Counted from the first letter of the stretch, positions 8,288 to 17,555 are shown. The stretch: 64,000 nt of DNA from Micromonospora echinaurantiaca (GCF_900090235.1 NZ_LT607750.1:6219501-6283500), one strand, 5' to 3'. Notes: generated by a model from the sequence alone, not told the origin. Translations and numbers: made by a program.

Positions 8288-9571
8288 TCAGTAGAAGCGG
8301 CCCGCCACGTCGATCACCACGTTCACGCTGCCCGCGTGGTTGCGCACGTTGAACTTCCCGTACGGACCGAGCTCGCCGAACACCGCGCCGGAAACGGTCT
8401 GCCCGCGTGCCGGGTTGAGGTTGCTCGCAGCTGGGACGCCGTAGTCGGGCCAGTCGGCCGGCCACACGGTGAGCACGGTCTGCCCCGTCGGCGCCACGGC
8501 CGTCACGTTCATCGCCAGCACCACGTCCTCCGTGGTCCCCATCGCCGACGGCGGGATCACCTTGCGGATGTCGCCGGCGCCGAGCGCGCCCGAGGTGCCC
8601 AGACCGGTGCGGCTGTCGACGATGCGGGTGGGGTTCAACGGCTCGAACCGCCGGCCGAAGAGGACCGTTCCGTCGTCCATCATCCCGAACCCGTCGACAA
8701 CGATGTGCGCGCGGGCCGAGGTGTAGATGGAGAAGGTCGGGGCTCCCTCCGGTGAGCAGAGTTCACCGTCGCAGGGCCGCGTCTGCACGATCGTGAGGTT
8801 CGGCGTGACGGTGCCGGCCCGGAAGTTCACCGTGGAGACGGCGGGCCGCTCGCCGGCACCCGACCAGGCCGTGACGAAGCCGTCCTGCTCGGGGTCGACC
8901 ACGGTGATGTTCACGACCAGCGCCCGGGCATGCGGGTTGTTCCCGCCGAGCAGCTGGGTCAGGTGCAGGTAGCTGCCGGCCCCGCGCTTCTGACCGCCCG
9001 TATCCGGATCGGTCCGGCTGTCGTAGATCCGGGTTGGCCGGTACGGGTGGTAGAGGCTGCCGATCCCACGGTCGGCCAGGGTGTTGTCCGCGGCATAGAA
9101 CCCGATCACGTCGACCACGACGTGCGTGTCGCCATTCCGGTTGAACACCGACACGCGGCCGCCGGAGCCGAGCTTGACGGTGACGTTGTTGGAGCCCAGC
9201 CACCCCTTGGCGAAGTTGACCGAGGATGCGTTGGGGCGGGGCTGACCCGCTGGATAGACGGTGACGAAGCCGTCCGCGGTCGGGCCGGTGATCGTCACGT
9301 TGAGGACGACCGCACCGACCCCGCTGGCCGGTACGCCGCCCCGCCCGGCGACCTGAAGGTCGACCTGGCCCGACGGACCGATCATGGCCAGCGGCGCACC
9401 CAGTCCCTCTCGGGTGTCCATCAGCCGGGTCGGAGCGACCGGGTAGTAGGTGCCGGTCACGTCCACGACGGCGCTCGCCGCCGGCGGCTGCGCGGTGGCC
9501 GGGGCGGCCGTGAGCGCGCAGGTGGTGGCGAGGGCGACCCCGGTGCTGAGCAGTGCGCGAAGTGTTCGCAT
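8288..9571 (-). CDS. Secreted triple-repeat beta-rich protein (paralog 1)
   Basis: A 427-aa exported protein of unknown function. A signal peptide (residues 1-27, ending TAAPATAQ) precedes three repeats of about 120 residues. Each repeat opens with (Y)PxxPTRxxDxR, continues with VxxLNVT(I/V)..PTxxGFxTVxPAG and closes with a (V)VxDVxGFY-like strand. Similar modules follow hydrolase domains in actinobacterial secreted proteins; here they stand alone. Repeat 2 has a close Cys pair (RPCDGELCS), probably a disulfide. The start ATG 9571 has AGGA upstream. It is the last of three tandem paralogs, each with its own leader. A surface or extracellular binding role is inferred only. Confidence 0.8.
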   Translation of the reverse strand: MRTLRALLSTGVALATTCALTAAPATAQPPAASAVVDVTGTYYPVAPTRLMDTREGLGAPLAMIGPSGQVDLQVAGRGGVPASGVGAVVLNVTITGPTADGFVTVYPAGQPRPNASSVNFAKGWLGSNNVTVKLGSGGRVSVFNRNGDTHVVVDVIGFYAADNTLADRGIGSLYHPYRPTRIYDSRTDPDTGGQKRGAGSYLHLTQLLGGNNPHARALVVNITVVDPEQDGFVTAWSGAGERPAVSTVNFRAGTVTPNLTIVQTRPCDGELCSPEGAPTFSIYTSARAHIVVDGFGMMDDGTVLFGRRFEPLNPTRIVDSRTGLGTSGALGAGDIRKVIPPSAMGTTEDVVLAMNVTAVAPTGQTVLTVWPADWPDYGVPAASNLNPARGQTVSGAVFGELGPYGKFNVRNHAGSVNVVIDVAGRFY

Positions 9572-9700
9572 TCGGTCCTCGTGAAAACGATGGGCGAAGA
9601 TCGGTCGGCCCAGCCTAGGAGCGGCGACCACGGGCGACAAGGCCACGTACCCGCTGCGGTCCGAACGTTCGGCTTGATCAGCCGGTGTGGACCGGAACCG

Positions 9701-11035
9701 TCAGTAGCCGCCGGTGGCGAGGACCCGCAGCGGATCGGCCGGCGCGGCGCCTGACGGCAGTTGGAAGCTGCCCACCACGTCGGTCACCAGGTGCGTGCTG
9801 CCGGCGAGGTTGTGCACGGCGAACGCGTCCGTCGGGCCGATCCCGGCCAGCACCGCGTTGGAGACGGTCTGTCCGGCGGCCGGGTTCAGGCTGCTGGCCG
9901 CCGGCCGGGCCACGCCGGCGTCGGCCGGCCAGACGGTGACGACGGTATTGGCCGTCGGCGCGACCGCTGTCACGTTCGTCGCCAGCACCTGCGTGGCATT
10001 GGTGACCACAGTGGGCGGCGCGGTGATCCGGCGGGTCGCGTTCGGGCCGAGCGTCCCCGAGGTGCCGAGGTTCGCGCGACTGTCCACGATGCGGGTCGGG
10101 TCGAGCGGGGTGAACCGCAGACCGCCCGGCAGGGTGCCGTCGTCGATCACGCCGACCAGGTCGACCACGATGTCGGTGGCGCGCAGGCTGTGCACCGCGA
10201 AGATCGGCACCCCGTACCAGGGCCCGCAATCGTGGCAGATGGCGGTCCGCACGTAGGCCAGGTTCGGCACCACCGTGCCGGCGGCGTAGTTGACAGTGGA
10301 GGAGGTCGGCACCGGGCTGTCGCCGGCCCAGGCGCTGAGGAACCCGGAACGCTCCGGCCGGACGGCGGTGACGTTCAGGACCAGGGCCCTGACGTGCGGA
10401 CTGACCGGGCCGAAGTCGACCCAGCGGTTGATCAGGGTGTTCCCCTCGATCGGGCCCCGCTCCCGCCGGGTGTCGACCAGCCGGGTCGGCGTGACCCGCT
10501 GGTACTGGCCGCCCCGGCCGTGGCTGCCCCGCACCGTGTCGCTGCCGGCGTAGAAGCCCACCACGTCGACCACCACATGGGTGCTGCCGGCATGGTGGTA
10601 GATCCCGACCCGCCCGTCCGGCGCGAGCTTGACCGTGACGTTGTTCGAGCCGAGCCAGCCCGCGCCGAAGTTGAGCGAGGACGCGGTCGGCCGGGTCTGC
10701 CCGGCCGGGTAGACGGTCAGGTAGCCGCTCGCGGTCGGACCGGCGACCGTCACGTTGAGCACGACCGAGCCGGCACCGCTCGCCGGCACCCCACCCCGTC
10801 CCGCCACCTGAAGGTCGACCACCGTACCGGCACCGAGCGGGCCGGTCCGGCCGCCGAGCCCGCTGCGGGTGTCCATCAGCCGCTCCGGCGCCAGCGGATA
10901 GTACGTCCCGACCACTGTGTCGGCCGCGACGGCGGCGGCGACCGGCCTGGCTACGGGCGCGGCGGAGGCCGGCAGCCCGGCCAGCGCGCACGCACCGACG
11001 GCGGTCACGGCGAGCAGGGCACGGACTGTGCACAT
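9701..11035 (-). CDS. Secreted triple-repeat beta-rich protein (paralog 2)
   Basis: A 444-aa homolog of its two neighbours: signal peptide (about 1-25, cleaved near ASA), then three about 120-residue repeats, each opening with a PERLMDTR/PTRLVDTR/PTRIVDSR motif and closing with VVVDVVGFYA-like strands. Repeat 2 again carries a short-spaced Cys pair (AICHDCG). The C-terminus extends past the last strand by about 20 residues ending in GGY. It is separated from paralog 1 by 129 bp and paralog 3 by 260 bp, so the genes probably have separate promoters. No catalytic motif is visible. Confidence 0.8.
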   Translation of the reverse strand: MCTVRALLAVTAVGACALAGLPASAAPVARPVAAAVAADTVVGTYYPLAPERLMDTRSGLGGRTGPLGAGTVVDLQVAGRGGVPASGAGSVVLNVTVAGPTASGYLTVYPAGQTRPTASSLNFGAGWLGSNNVTVKLAPDGRVGIYHHAGSTHVVVDVVGFYAGSDTVRGSHGRGGQYQRVTPTRLVDTRRERGPIEGNTLINRWVDFGPVSPHVRALVLNVTAVRPERSGFLSAWAGDSPVPTSSTVNYAAGTVVPNLAYVRTAICHDCGPWYGVPIFAVHSLRATDIVVDLVGVIDDGTLPGGLRFTPLDPTRIVDSRANLGTSGTLGPNATRRITAPPTVVTNATQVLATNVTAVAPTANTVVTVWPADAGVARPAASSLNPAAGQTVSNAVLAGIGPTDAFAVHNLAGSTHLVTDVVGSFQLPSGAAPADPLRVLATGGY

Positions 11036-11249
11036 AAGGGACCCCGGGGGAGGAGAGGGACAGGGCTTCGCCCGCCCAGACTAGGGTCGGCCATCTCTGC
11101 CGGCAAGCCCGTGACCTGCAGATAAGTCCTGTTCGGATCTCCGGCCGAGCGATCGGACACCCCGGGCTCGGATGGTCGCCGGCCAGCACCGCACCGGGGA
11201 CGTACCCGCCGAGCCGACGCCGGGACGGGCCGGGCGCGGCGCAAAGCGA

Positions 11250-11278
11250 GGGCGCCCCGGCCGATGGCCGGGGCGCCC
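11250..11278. terminator. Perfect GC hairpin terminator
   Basis: 13-bp perfect arms (11250-11262 and 11266-11278) around a GAT loop, 18 bp beyond the stop of the paralog 3 gene on the minus strand. It separates paralog 3 from paralog 2 and supports independent transcription. Confidence 0.75.
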
Positions 11279-11295
11279 TTTCACGCGGGTGTTGC

Positions 11296-12696
11296 TCAGC
11301 TGCCGGTCGACGCCCGGCTCGCCTTGCCGGCCACCGGAGCGGCGATGCCGGCCTTGAGTGCCGCGGCGGTGGCCGCCGACACGGGCTCCGAGAAGTAGAA
11401 CGTGCCGACCACGTCAGCGATCATGTGCACGTTCCCCGAGAGGTTGTGCGTGTTGAACGCGCGGGGCGGGTTGGCCGACGCCGGCCCGATCGGGGTCAGC
11501 ACCGCACCCGACACCGTCTGACCCGCAGCCGGGTTGAGGTTGCTGGTGTCCGGCTTCGGGAAGAGATCGCCGTAGCCGGCCGGCCAGACGGTGATCACGG
11601 TGTTGTTGGTCGGCGCGACGGCGGTCATGTTCATCGCCAGCACGTCGGTCGTCTCGGTGAGCAACTCCGACGGGGTGGCGACGGCGCGGACCGCGCCCGG
11701 GCCGAGGATGGACGGGTAGCCCTGGCCGATCCGGCTGTCGGCGATCCGGGTCGGGCTGACCGGCTTGAACCGCATGCCGTACTCCAGGCTGCCGTCGTCC
11801 ATCATGCCGACCAGGTCGGTCACGAAGTGCGCGGACTGCGAGGTGTAGACCCGGAACATCGGGGCGCCCCAGATCTCCGAGCACCAGTCCTCGTAGCACG
11901 GCCGGGTCTGCACGAAGGCCAGGTTCGGCACCACCTTGCCGGCGCCGTAGTTGACCGTCGACGCGGTCGGTCGGCTGCCCGCACCGGACCAGGCGGTCAG
12001 GAAGCCCGCCTTCGCCGGCGAGACCGCCGTGAGGTTGATGACCAGGCTCCGGACGTTCGCGTTCTCCGGCCCGAAGTCGATCGCGTAGTCGATCCAGGAG
12101 TCGGCCGGCATCTTGCCGGTGCCGTCGTAGCGGGTGTCGAACATCCGCTGCGGGATGTACGCCTGGTACTCGCTGCCGTTGCGGTTGGTCATGCCGTTGT
12201 CGGCGGCGTAGAAGCCGACGACGTCCACCACCACGTGGGTCGACCCGGAGTGGTTGTAGACCGACACCTTGCCGCCCGAGCCGAGCTTGACGGTGACGTT
12301 GTTCGAGCCGAGCCAGCCCTTGGGGAAGTTGATCGAGGAGGCGTTCGGCCGCGCCTCGCCCGCCGGGTAGGCGGTGACGAAGCTGCTCGCCGTCGGACCG
12401 GTGATGGTCACGTTGAGCACGACCGCGCCGGCGCCGACGGCGGGAACGCCGCCCCGGCCGGCGACCAGGAGGTCGACCTTCTTGCCCGCGCCGATCGCGC
12501 CGGCCGGCGCACCCACGCCGCTACGGGTGTCGAGCAGACGGGCCGGGGCCAGCGGGTAGAAGGCGCCGGTGGTGTCCTCGAGCGCCGCCGCCGCCTGCTG
12601 CGGCGCGGCCGGTGCCGCCGATGCCGTACCCGGCACCACGGCGAGTGCACATGCTCCGGCGAGGGTCACGCCGAGCAGAGTGCGGAATTTGCGCAT
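11296..12696 (-). CDS. Secreted triple-repeat beta-rich protein (paralog 3)
   Basis: First gene of the tandem set (466 aa). The signal peptide (residues 1-28, ending GTASAA) is followed by three repeats with PARLLDTR, a diverged PQRMFDTR and PTRIADSR openings, and DVVGFYA, DLVGMMD and DVVGTFY closings. Repeat 2 keeps the Cys pair (RPCYEDWCS). The C-terminal tail after the third repeat is Ala/Lys-rich and longer than in the paralogs. It is closest in sequence to paralog 1 in the first repeat (long shared GWLGSNNVTVKLGSGG stretch), which suggests recent duplication or gene conversion. Function unknown. Confidence 0.8.
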   Translation of the reverse strand: MRKFRTLLGVTLAGACALAVVPGTASAAPAAPQQAAAALEDTTGAFYPLAPARLLDTRSGVGAPAGAIGAGKKVDLLVAGRGGVPAVGAGAVVLNVTITGPTASSFVTAYPAGEARPNASSINFPKGWLGSNNVTVKLGSGGKVSVYNHSGSTHVVVDVVGFYAADNGMTNRNGSEYQAYIPQRMFDTRYDGTGKMPADSWIDYAIDFGPENANVRSLVINLTAVSPAKAGFLTAWSGAGSRPTASTVNYGAGKVVPNLAFVQTRPCYEDWCSEIWGAPMFRVYTSQSAHFVTDLVGMMDDGSLEYGMRFKPVSPTRIADSRIGQGYPSILGPGAVRAVATPSELLTETTDVLAMNMTAVAPTNNTVITVWPAGYGDLFPKPDTSNLNPAAGQTVSGAVLTPIGPASANPPRAFNTHNLSGNVHMIADVVGTFYFSEPVSAATAAALKAGIAAPVAGKASRASTGS

Positions 12697-12849
12697 AGAA
12701 ACCCCGTGGAAGAAGAGGAATAGGGAATTGCCGCCCCAGCGTAGGTGTCGGGGTCAATGCCGGCAAGGCCGATCCGGCCGATCAACTGGGGGAAAACAGC
12801 TGACGGACGAATCCGGACTTAATGGTCTCTTAAAGGTCCGCGCAGCTGG

Positions 12850-12889
12850 TTTTCCACAGGGGTGAAGCGTTTTCCACAAGTTGTCCACA
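12850..12889 (+). promoter_or_regulatory. Cluster of three DnaA-box-like 9-mers
   Basis: TTTTCCACA at 12850-12858 and 12870-12878 and TTGTCCACA at 12881-12889, all on the plus strand, within 40 bp. TTGTCCACA is the preferred DnaA box of actinomycetes. They lie upstream of the small membrane protein/symporter pair and next to the promoter region of the secreted repeat gene. A possible TTGACA -35 element follows at 12906. There is no dnaA, dnaN or other replication gene nearby, so this is not the origin. Confidence 0.55.
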
Positions 12890-12939
12890 GCGGTCGCCAC
12901 ACCCCTTGACATTCGGGCTGAGCAGGCGAGACTTCCCGG

Positions 12940-13353
12940 GTGGCCGCTGCCGACGATCCCGTACCGGCGCCCCGGGCGCCGGAGCCGCCCCGGCGCGCCC
13001 GGATCGTGCTGGCCGAGGTGTCCCGGCGGGACGACCGGGCCGACCGCACTCGCACCGAGCTGGCCCAGCAGACCCGGGTCGGCGAGGCGCTGGTCCGCGG
13101 CCTGGTCCGCGCCCAGTTGGCGCTGGCCCTGCGGCTCTCGCTGGTGGTGGCGATCGGGCTGGGCGGACTGCCCTGGCTGTTCGCCATCGCGCCGTCGGTC
13201 GGCCGGGTCACCGTGCTCGGCGTCAAGCTGCCCTGGCTGCTGCTCGGGGTGGTGTCCTTCCCGTTCCTGATCGGGGTCGGCTGGGCGTACGTGCGGCTGG
13301 CCGAACGGAACGAACAGGACTTCACCGACCTGGTCCAGCGGCCGGAGCGCTGA
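12940..13353 (+). CDS. Small two-helix membrane protein paired with symporter (DUF485-like)
   Basis: A 137-aa protein with an Arg-rich N-terminal half and two transmembrane helices (about residues 66-88 and 96-118), ending one base before the start of a sodium/solute symporter. Such small two-helix proteins (DUF485/DUF4212) regularly accompany SSS transporters; a true DUF485-actP pair occurs at 19150-21166. Similarity to DUF485 is weak, so the assignment rests on topology and position. GTG 12940 is the first possible start after in-frame stops. Confidence 0.7.
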   Translation: MAAADDPVPAPRAPEPPRRARIVLAEVSRRDDRADRTRTELAQQTRVGEALVRGLVRAQLALALRLSLVVAIGLGGLPWLFAIAPSVGRVTVLGVKLPWLLLGVVSFPFLIGVGWAYVRLAERNEQDFTDLVQRPER

Positions 13354-13354
13354 G

Positions 13355-15013
13355 GTGGGCAACGCCTTCGTCGTACCGGCGATCGTCGCGGTCACCCTGG
13401 TGACCGTCGGGATCGGCTTCTACGGGCTGCGGCTGGCCCGCACCACCTCCGACTTCCTGGTCGCCTCCCGGGTGATCAGTCCGACCTGGAACGCGGCGGC
13501 GATCGGCGGGGAGTACCTCTCCGCGGCGAGCTTCCTCGGCGTCGCCGGCCTGATCCTCAAGTACGGCGTGGACGTGCTCTGGTACCCGGTCGGGTTCGCC
13601 GCCGGCTACCTCGCCCTGCTGCTCTTCGTGGCCGCGCCGCTGCGCCGCTCCGGCGCGTTCACCCTGCCCGACTTCTGCGAGCTGCGGCTCGGCTCGCGCC
13701 GGCTGCGCACCCTGGCCACCGTCTTCGTCATCTTCATCGGCTGGCTCTACCTGGTGCCGCAGTTGCAGGGGGCCGGGCTGACACTGAGCACCGTCACCGG
13801 CTCGGCGTACCCGGTGGGCGCGCTGGTGGTGGCCGTGGTGGTGACCGCCAACGTGGCGCTCGGCGGCATGCGGGCGATCACCTTCGTCCAGGCCTTCCAG
13901 TACTGGCTGAAGCTGACCGCGCTGGCCGTACCCGCGATCTTCCTGGCGTTGCAGTGGCAGGCCGACGCCCGCCCGGCGGTGACCCCGCCCGACGGGCCGA
14001 CGTTCCGGGTCGCGACCACCGTCGTGGTCGAGCACCGCGCCACCCTCACCCTGCCCGACGGCGAGACCCGGGAGGTACGCCCCGGCGAGGAGCTGAGCTT
14101 CGCCGCCGGCGACCCGGTGCCGGAGGTCTCCGGGGTGGCCACCGACGCCGCCGAATGGCTGCTGCCCAGCACCGCCGGCGACGACGACCAGGGACTCTTC
14201 GCGACCTATTCGCTGATCCTGGCGACCTTCCTGGGCACCATGGGGCTGCCGCACGTGCTGGTGCGCTTCTACACCAACCCGGACGGCGCGGCCGCCCGGC
14301 GCACCACCCTGGTGGTGCTCGCCCTGGTCGGCGCGTTCTACCTGCTTCCCACGATCTACGGGGTGCTCGGCCGGATCTACACCCCGCAACTGCTGGTCAC
14401 CGGGCAGACGGACGCGGTGGTGGTGCTGCTCCCCGAGGCCGCGCTCGGCCACGGCACCACCGGCCGGCTGCTCGCCGCGCTGGTCGCCGCGGGCGCGTTC
14501 GCGGCCTTCCTCTCCACCTCGTCCGGGCTGCTCACCAGCGTCGCCGGCGTGATCTCCACGGACGTGCTCGGCCGCGGCTCGGTACGCGGCTTCCGGCTGG
14601 CCACGGTGATCGCCGGCGCGGTGCCGGCGGTGCTCGCGCTCAACCTCGCCGGGCTCGACGTGTCGCAGGTGGTCGGGCTGGCGTTCGCGGTCGCCGCGTC
14701 CAGCTTCTGCCCGCTGCTGGTGCTCGGCATCTGGTGGCGCGGGCTGACCGACCTCGGCGCCGCCGCCGGGATCCTGGTCGGCGGCGGCGCCGCGATCCTC
14801 GCGGTGCTGGTCACCGTGGTCGGGCCGCCGCTGTCCGGCTGGCCGGCCACGCTCACCACGCAGCCGGCCGCCTGGACGGTGCCGCTCGCCTTCACCGTGA
14901 TGGTGGCGGTGTCGCTGGCCACCCGCCGCCGGGCGCCGGCCGACGTCGCGGCCACCATGCTCCGCCTGCACACCCCGGAGTCGCTGCGCCTGCAGCCCGG
15001 GCGTCAGCAGTAG
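13355..15013 (+). CDS. Sodium/solute symporter (ActP/MctC-like)
   Basis: A 552-aa SSS-family transporter with 12-13 hydrophobic helices. It has the conserved sequence IGGEYLSAASFLGVAGL near residues 50-66, characteristic of ActP/MctC monocarboxylate transporters, and a TMGLPHVLVRFYTNPD segment in the middle. An unusual charged loop of about 75 residues, rich in Asp, Thr and Pro and likely external, lies between helices near 205-280. GTG 13355 follows the preceding stop by one base, implying coupling to the small membrane protein. The likely substrate is a short-chain carboxylate; it is more diverged than the actP at 19493. Confidence 0.85.
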   Translation: MGNAFVVPAIVAVTLVTVGIGFYGLRLARTTSDFLVASRVISPTWNAAAIGGEYLSAASFLGVAGLILKYGVDVLWYPVGFAAGYLALLLFVAAPLRRSGAFTLPDFCELRLGSRRLRTLATVFVIFIGWLYLVPQLQGAGLTLSTVTGSAYPVGALVVAVVVTANVALGGMRAITFVQAFQYWLKLTALAVPAIFLALQWQADARPAVTPPDGPTFRVATTVVVEHRATLTLPDGETREVRPGEELSFAAGDPVPEVSGVATDAAEWLLPSTAGDDDQGLFATYSLILATFLGTMGLPHVLVRFYTNPDGAAARRTTLVVLALVGAFYLLPTIYGVLGRIYTPQLLVTGQTDAVVVLLPEAALGHGTTGRLLAALVAAGAFAAFLSTSSGLLTSVAGVISTDVLGRGSVRGFRLATVIAGAVPAVLALNLAGLDVSQVVGLAFAVAASSFCPLLVLGIWWRGLTDLGAAAGILVGGGAAILAVLVTVVGPPLSGWPATLTTQPAAWTVPLAFTVMVAVSLATRRRAPADVAATMLRLHTPESLRLQPGRQQ

Positions 15014-15105
15014 GACTGCCCGTCGGCCGGGTACGACTGCGGGATGACGGCGGATCATCCCTCGGCCGGACCAGGTGTTCGGCACCGACGGATACGGTCG
15101 TACGC

Positions 15106-15870
15106 ATGACTGGTGAGCACCCGGCCCTCTCGTTGCGTGGCCTGGCGAAGGCGTTCGACGGCAAGGTCGCGGTGGCCGGCGTCGACCTCGACGTGCCGGC
15201 CGGTTCCTTCTATGGCCTGCTCGGCCCCAACGGTGCCGGCAAGACCACCACGCTGTCGATGGCCGTCGGGCTGCTCCGGCCGGACGCCGGCGGGGCCTGG
15301 GTGCTCGGGCACGACGTCTGGGCCGACCCGGTCGGCGCCAAGCGGCTGCTCGGCGTCATGCCGGACGGGGTACGCCTCTTCGACCGGCTCAGCGGCGCGG
15401 AGCTGCTCGCGTACCACGGCCTGCTGCGCGGCATGGATCCGGCGGTGGTCGACCAGCGGGCCGCGGAGCTGCTCGACGTGCTCGCGCTCGGCGACGCCGG
15501 CCGGACCCTGGTGGTCGACTACTCGGCCGGTATGAAGAAGAAGATCGGCCTGGCCTGCGCGCTGCTGCACGGGCCGCGGCTGCTCGTGCTCGACGAGCCG
15601 TTCGAGGCGGTCGACCCGGTCTCCGCCGCGCTGATCCGGGACATCCTCCAGCGGTACGTGGCCGGCGGCGGCACGGTGGTCTTCTCCAGCCACGTGATGG
15701 AGGTCGTCGAGCGGCTCTGCTCGCACGTCGCGATCCTGGCCGCCGGCACCATCAAGCGGGTCGGCACGCTGCCGGAGGTCCGCGGCGACCGCTCGCTGGA
15801 GGAGGTCTTCGTCGAGGTGGTCGGCGGTCGGACGGCGACCGGTGAGGAGCTGGCGTGGCTGTCCCGGTGA
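15106..15870 (+). CDS. ABC exporter ATP-binding protein
   Basis: A 254-aa nucleotide-binding subunit. Walker A is GPNGAGKTT (near residues 40-48), the signature is a degenerate YSAGMKKKIGLA, Walker B is LLVLDEPFEAVDP, and an H-loop SSHVMEVVE follows. The signature departs from LSGGQ, which is common in the ABC-2 drug/lipid exporter class. It overlaps the permease gene by 16 bp. Together they likely form a two-component exporter whose substrate cannot be told from sequence. Confidence 0.92.
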   Translation: MTGEHPALSLRGLAKAFDGKVAVAGVDLDVPAGSFYGLLGPNGAGKTTTLSMAVGLLRPDAGGAWVLGHDVWADPVGAKRLLGVMPDGVRLFDRLSGAELLAYHGLLRGMDPAVVDQRAAELLDVLALGDAGRTLVVDYSAGMKKKIGLACALLHGPRLLVLDEPFEAVDPVSAALIRDILQRYVAGGGTVVFSSHVMEVVERLCSHVAILAAGTIKRVGTLPEVRGDRSLEEVFVEVVGGRTATGEELAWLSR

Positions 15871-17555
15871 CCACCCCGGCCAGCCCGGCCGCGGCGACCC
15901 GTGGGGTCTCCCCGCGGCACTTCGTCCGGCTCAAGCTGCGGGTGATGGTCAACAACTTCCGCGGCCAGAGCTGGCGGATCGCCCTCTACGTGGTCGGCGT
16001 CGTGGTCGGGCTCTGGTTCGCCGGCACCGGCTTCTTCCTCTTCGCCGCGCCGGGGCTGGCCGGCGAGGACCGGTACGCGCTGATGGTCGCCGCGTTCGGC
16101 GGCGGCCTGCTGCTGCTCGGCTGGCTGCTGCTGCCGCTGGTCTTCTTCGGGGTGGACGAGACGCTCGACCCGGCCCGGTTCGCGTTGCTGCCGCTGCCCC
16201 GCCGCACCCTGGTCACCGGGCTGCTCGCCGCCGCCCTGGTGAGCGTGCCGGCGGTCGCGGTGCTGCTGGCGCTCGCCGGGCTGGTGTTCACCGCCGGCGC
16301 GCTCGGTGGCTGGTCGGCGGCCGTGGTCGAGGCGATCGGGGTGGTCGCCGGCCTGCTGCTCTGCGTCGCCGCCGCCCGGGCGGTGACCAGCGCGTTCGCC
16401 GCCATGCTCCGCTCCCGCCGGGTCCGCGACCTGGCCGCCGTGCTGCTCGCGGTGGCCGCCGCGCTGCTCGGCCCGTTGCAGATCTTCGGCCTGGCGGCGT
16501 TGCGGGACGCGGACTGGGACCGGCTCGATCCGGTGGCCGAGGTGGTCGGCTGGACCCCGTTCGGCGCGCCCTGGACAGCCGGCATCGACATGGCCGAGGG
16601 GCGGGTCTGGGCCGCTCCGGTCAAGCTCCTGATCACCGCACTCGCCCTGCTGGCACTGCTGGCCTGGTGGTCCCGGTCGCTGGAGTCGGCGATGATCGGT
16701 GCGGCCAGCGCCGGCCCGGCTCCGGCCCGCCGCGGGCCGGCCGGTGGGGCGGTGGCGCAGCTCTTCCCCCGCTGGGTCGGTTGGGCGCGGCGGGACCGGT
16801 TCGGGGCGCTGGTGGCCCGGGAGGCCCGGTACTGGTGGCGGGACGCCCGGCGGCGGGCGAACCTGATCACCGTGGCGGTGGTCGGGCTCTTCGTGCCCGT
16901 CATGGTCAACCTGGGTGGCTCGAACCTGGCCGCCGACGGCACCGCGGGGTTCACCGTGCCGGACACCTCGTCGCCGGTGCTGGTCAGCCTCTCCATGCTC
17001 TTCGTGGGAGTGCTCGCCTCGGTCACCCTGGCCAACCAGTTCGGCTTCGACGGCAGCGCGTACGCCGCGCACCTGGTCGCCGGCGTGCCCGGCCAGCAGG
17101 AGCTGCGGGCCCGGATGGCGGCGTTCTCGCTCTACGTGCTGCCGATGCTGGCGGTCGTCGCGGTCGCGCTGGCGGTGATCCTCGGCCGGCCCGGTTGGAT
17201 CGGGGTGACCGCCGGCAGCCTGCTCGCCACCTACGGCGTGGGGCTGGCGGTGAACAGCTTCGTCTCGGTGCTCGGGGCGTACGCGCTGCCGGAGACGAGC
17301 AACCCGTTCGCGCTGAACAGCGGCGCCGGGGTGGCGAAGAGCTTCCTCACCCTGCTGGCCATGGTGGGCACCGCGGTCGCGGCGGTGCCGATGGTGGTGG
17401 CCGCGGCGCTGCTCGGCGACGTCTGGCACTGGCTGGCCCTGCCGGTCGGCGCGGCGTACGGCGTCGGCGCCGCGCTGCTCGGCGCGTACCTGGCCGGCGA
17501 CGTCCTCGACCGCCGCCAGCCCGAACTGCTCGCCACCGTGACCCCCCGCCGCTGA
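15855..17555 (+). CDS. ABC-2-type exporter permease
   Basis: A large integral membrane subunit (566 aa) with about 12 hydrophobic segments, partner of the upstream ATPase. The N-terminal cytoplasmic part has an RLKLRVMVNNFRG stretch common to this family, and a WAPVKLLITALALLALLAWW helix precedes a central hydrophilic loop. GTG 15855 is chosen because GAGGAG lies five bases upstream; the alternative GTG 15867 would give a 4-bp overlap. Substrate unknown. Confidence 0.85.
   Translation: MAVPVTTPASPAAATRGVSPRHFVRLKLRVMVNNFRGQSWRIALYVVGVVVGLWFAGTGFFLFAAPGLAGEDRYALMVAAFGGGLLLLGWLLLPLVFFGVDETLDPARFALLPLPRRTLVTGLLAAALVSVPAVAVLLALAGLVFTAGALGGWSAAVVEAIGVVAGLLLCVAAARAVTSAFAAMLRSRRVRDLAAVLLAVAAALLGPLQIFGLAALRDADWDRLDPVAEVVGWTPFGAPWTAGIDMAEGRVWAAPVKLLITALALLALLAWWSRSLESAMIGAASAGPAPARRGPAGGAVAQLFPRWVGWARRDRFGALVAREARYWWRDARRRANLITVAVVGLFVPVMVNLGGSNLAADGTAGFTVPDTSSPVLVSLSMLFVGVLASVTLANQFGFDGSAYAAHLVAGVPGQQELRARMAAFSLYVLPMLAVVAVALAVILGRPGWIGVTAGSLLATYGVGLAVNSFVSVLGAYALPETSNPFALNSGAGVAKSFLTLLAMVGTAVAAVPMVVAAALLGDVWHWLALPVGAAYGVGAALLGAYLAGDVLDRRQPELLATVTPRR

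Noticed and set aside
12850-12889. Chromosomal replication origin
   Set aside because: Only three DnaA boxes, no AT-rich element and no dnaA, dnaN or recF around; treated as a separate DnaA-box cluster.
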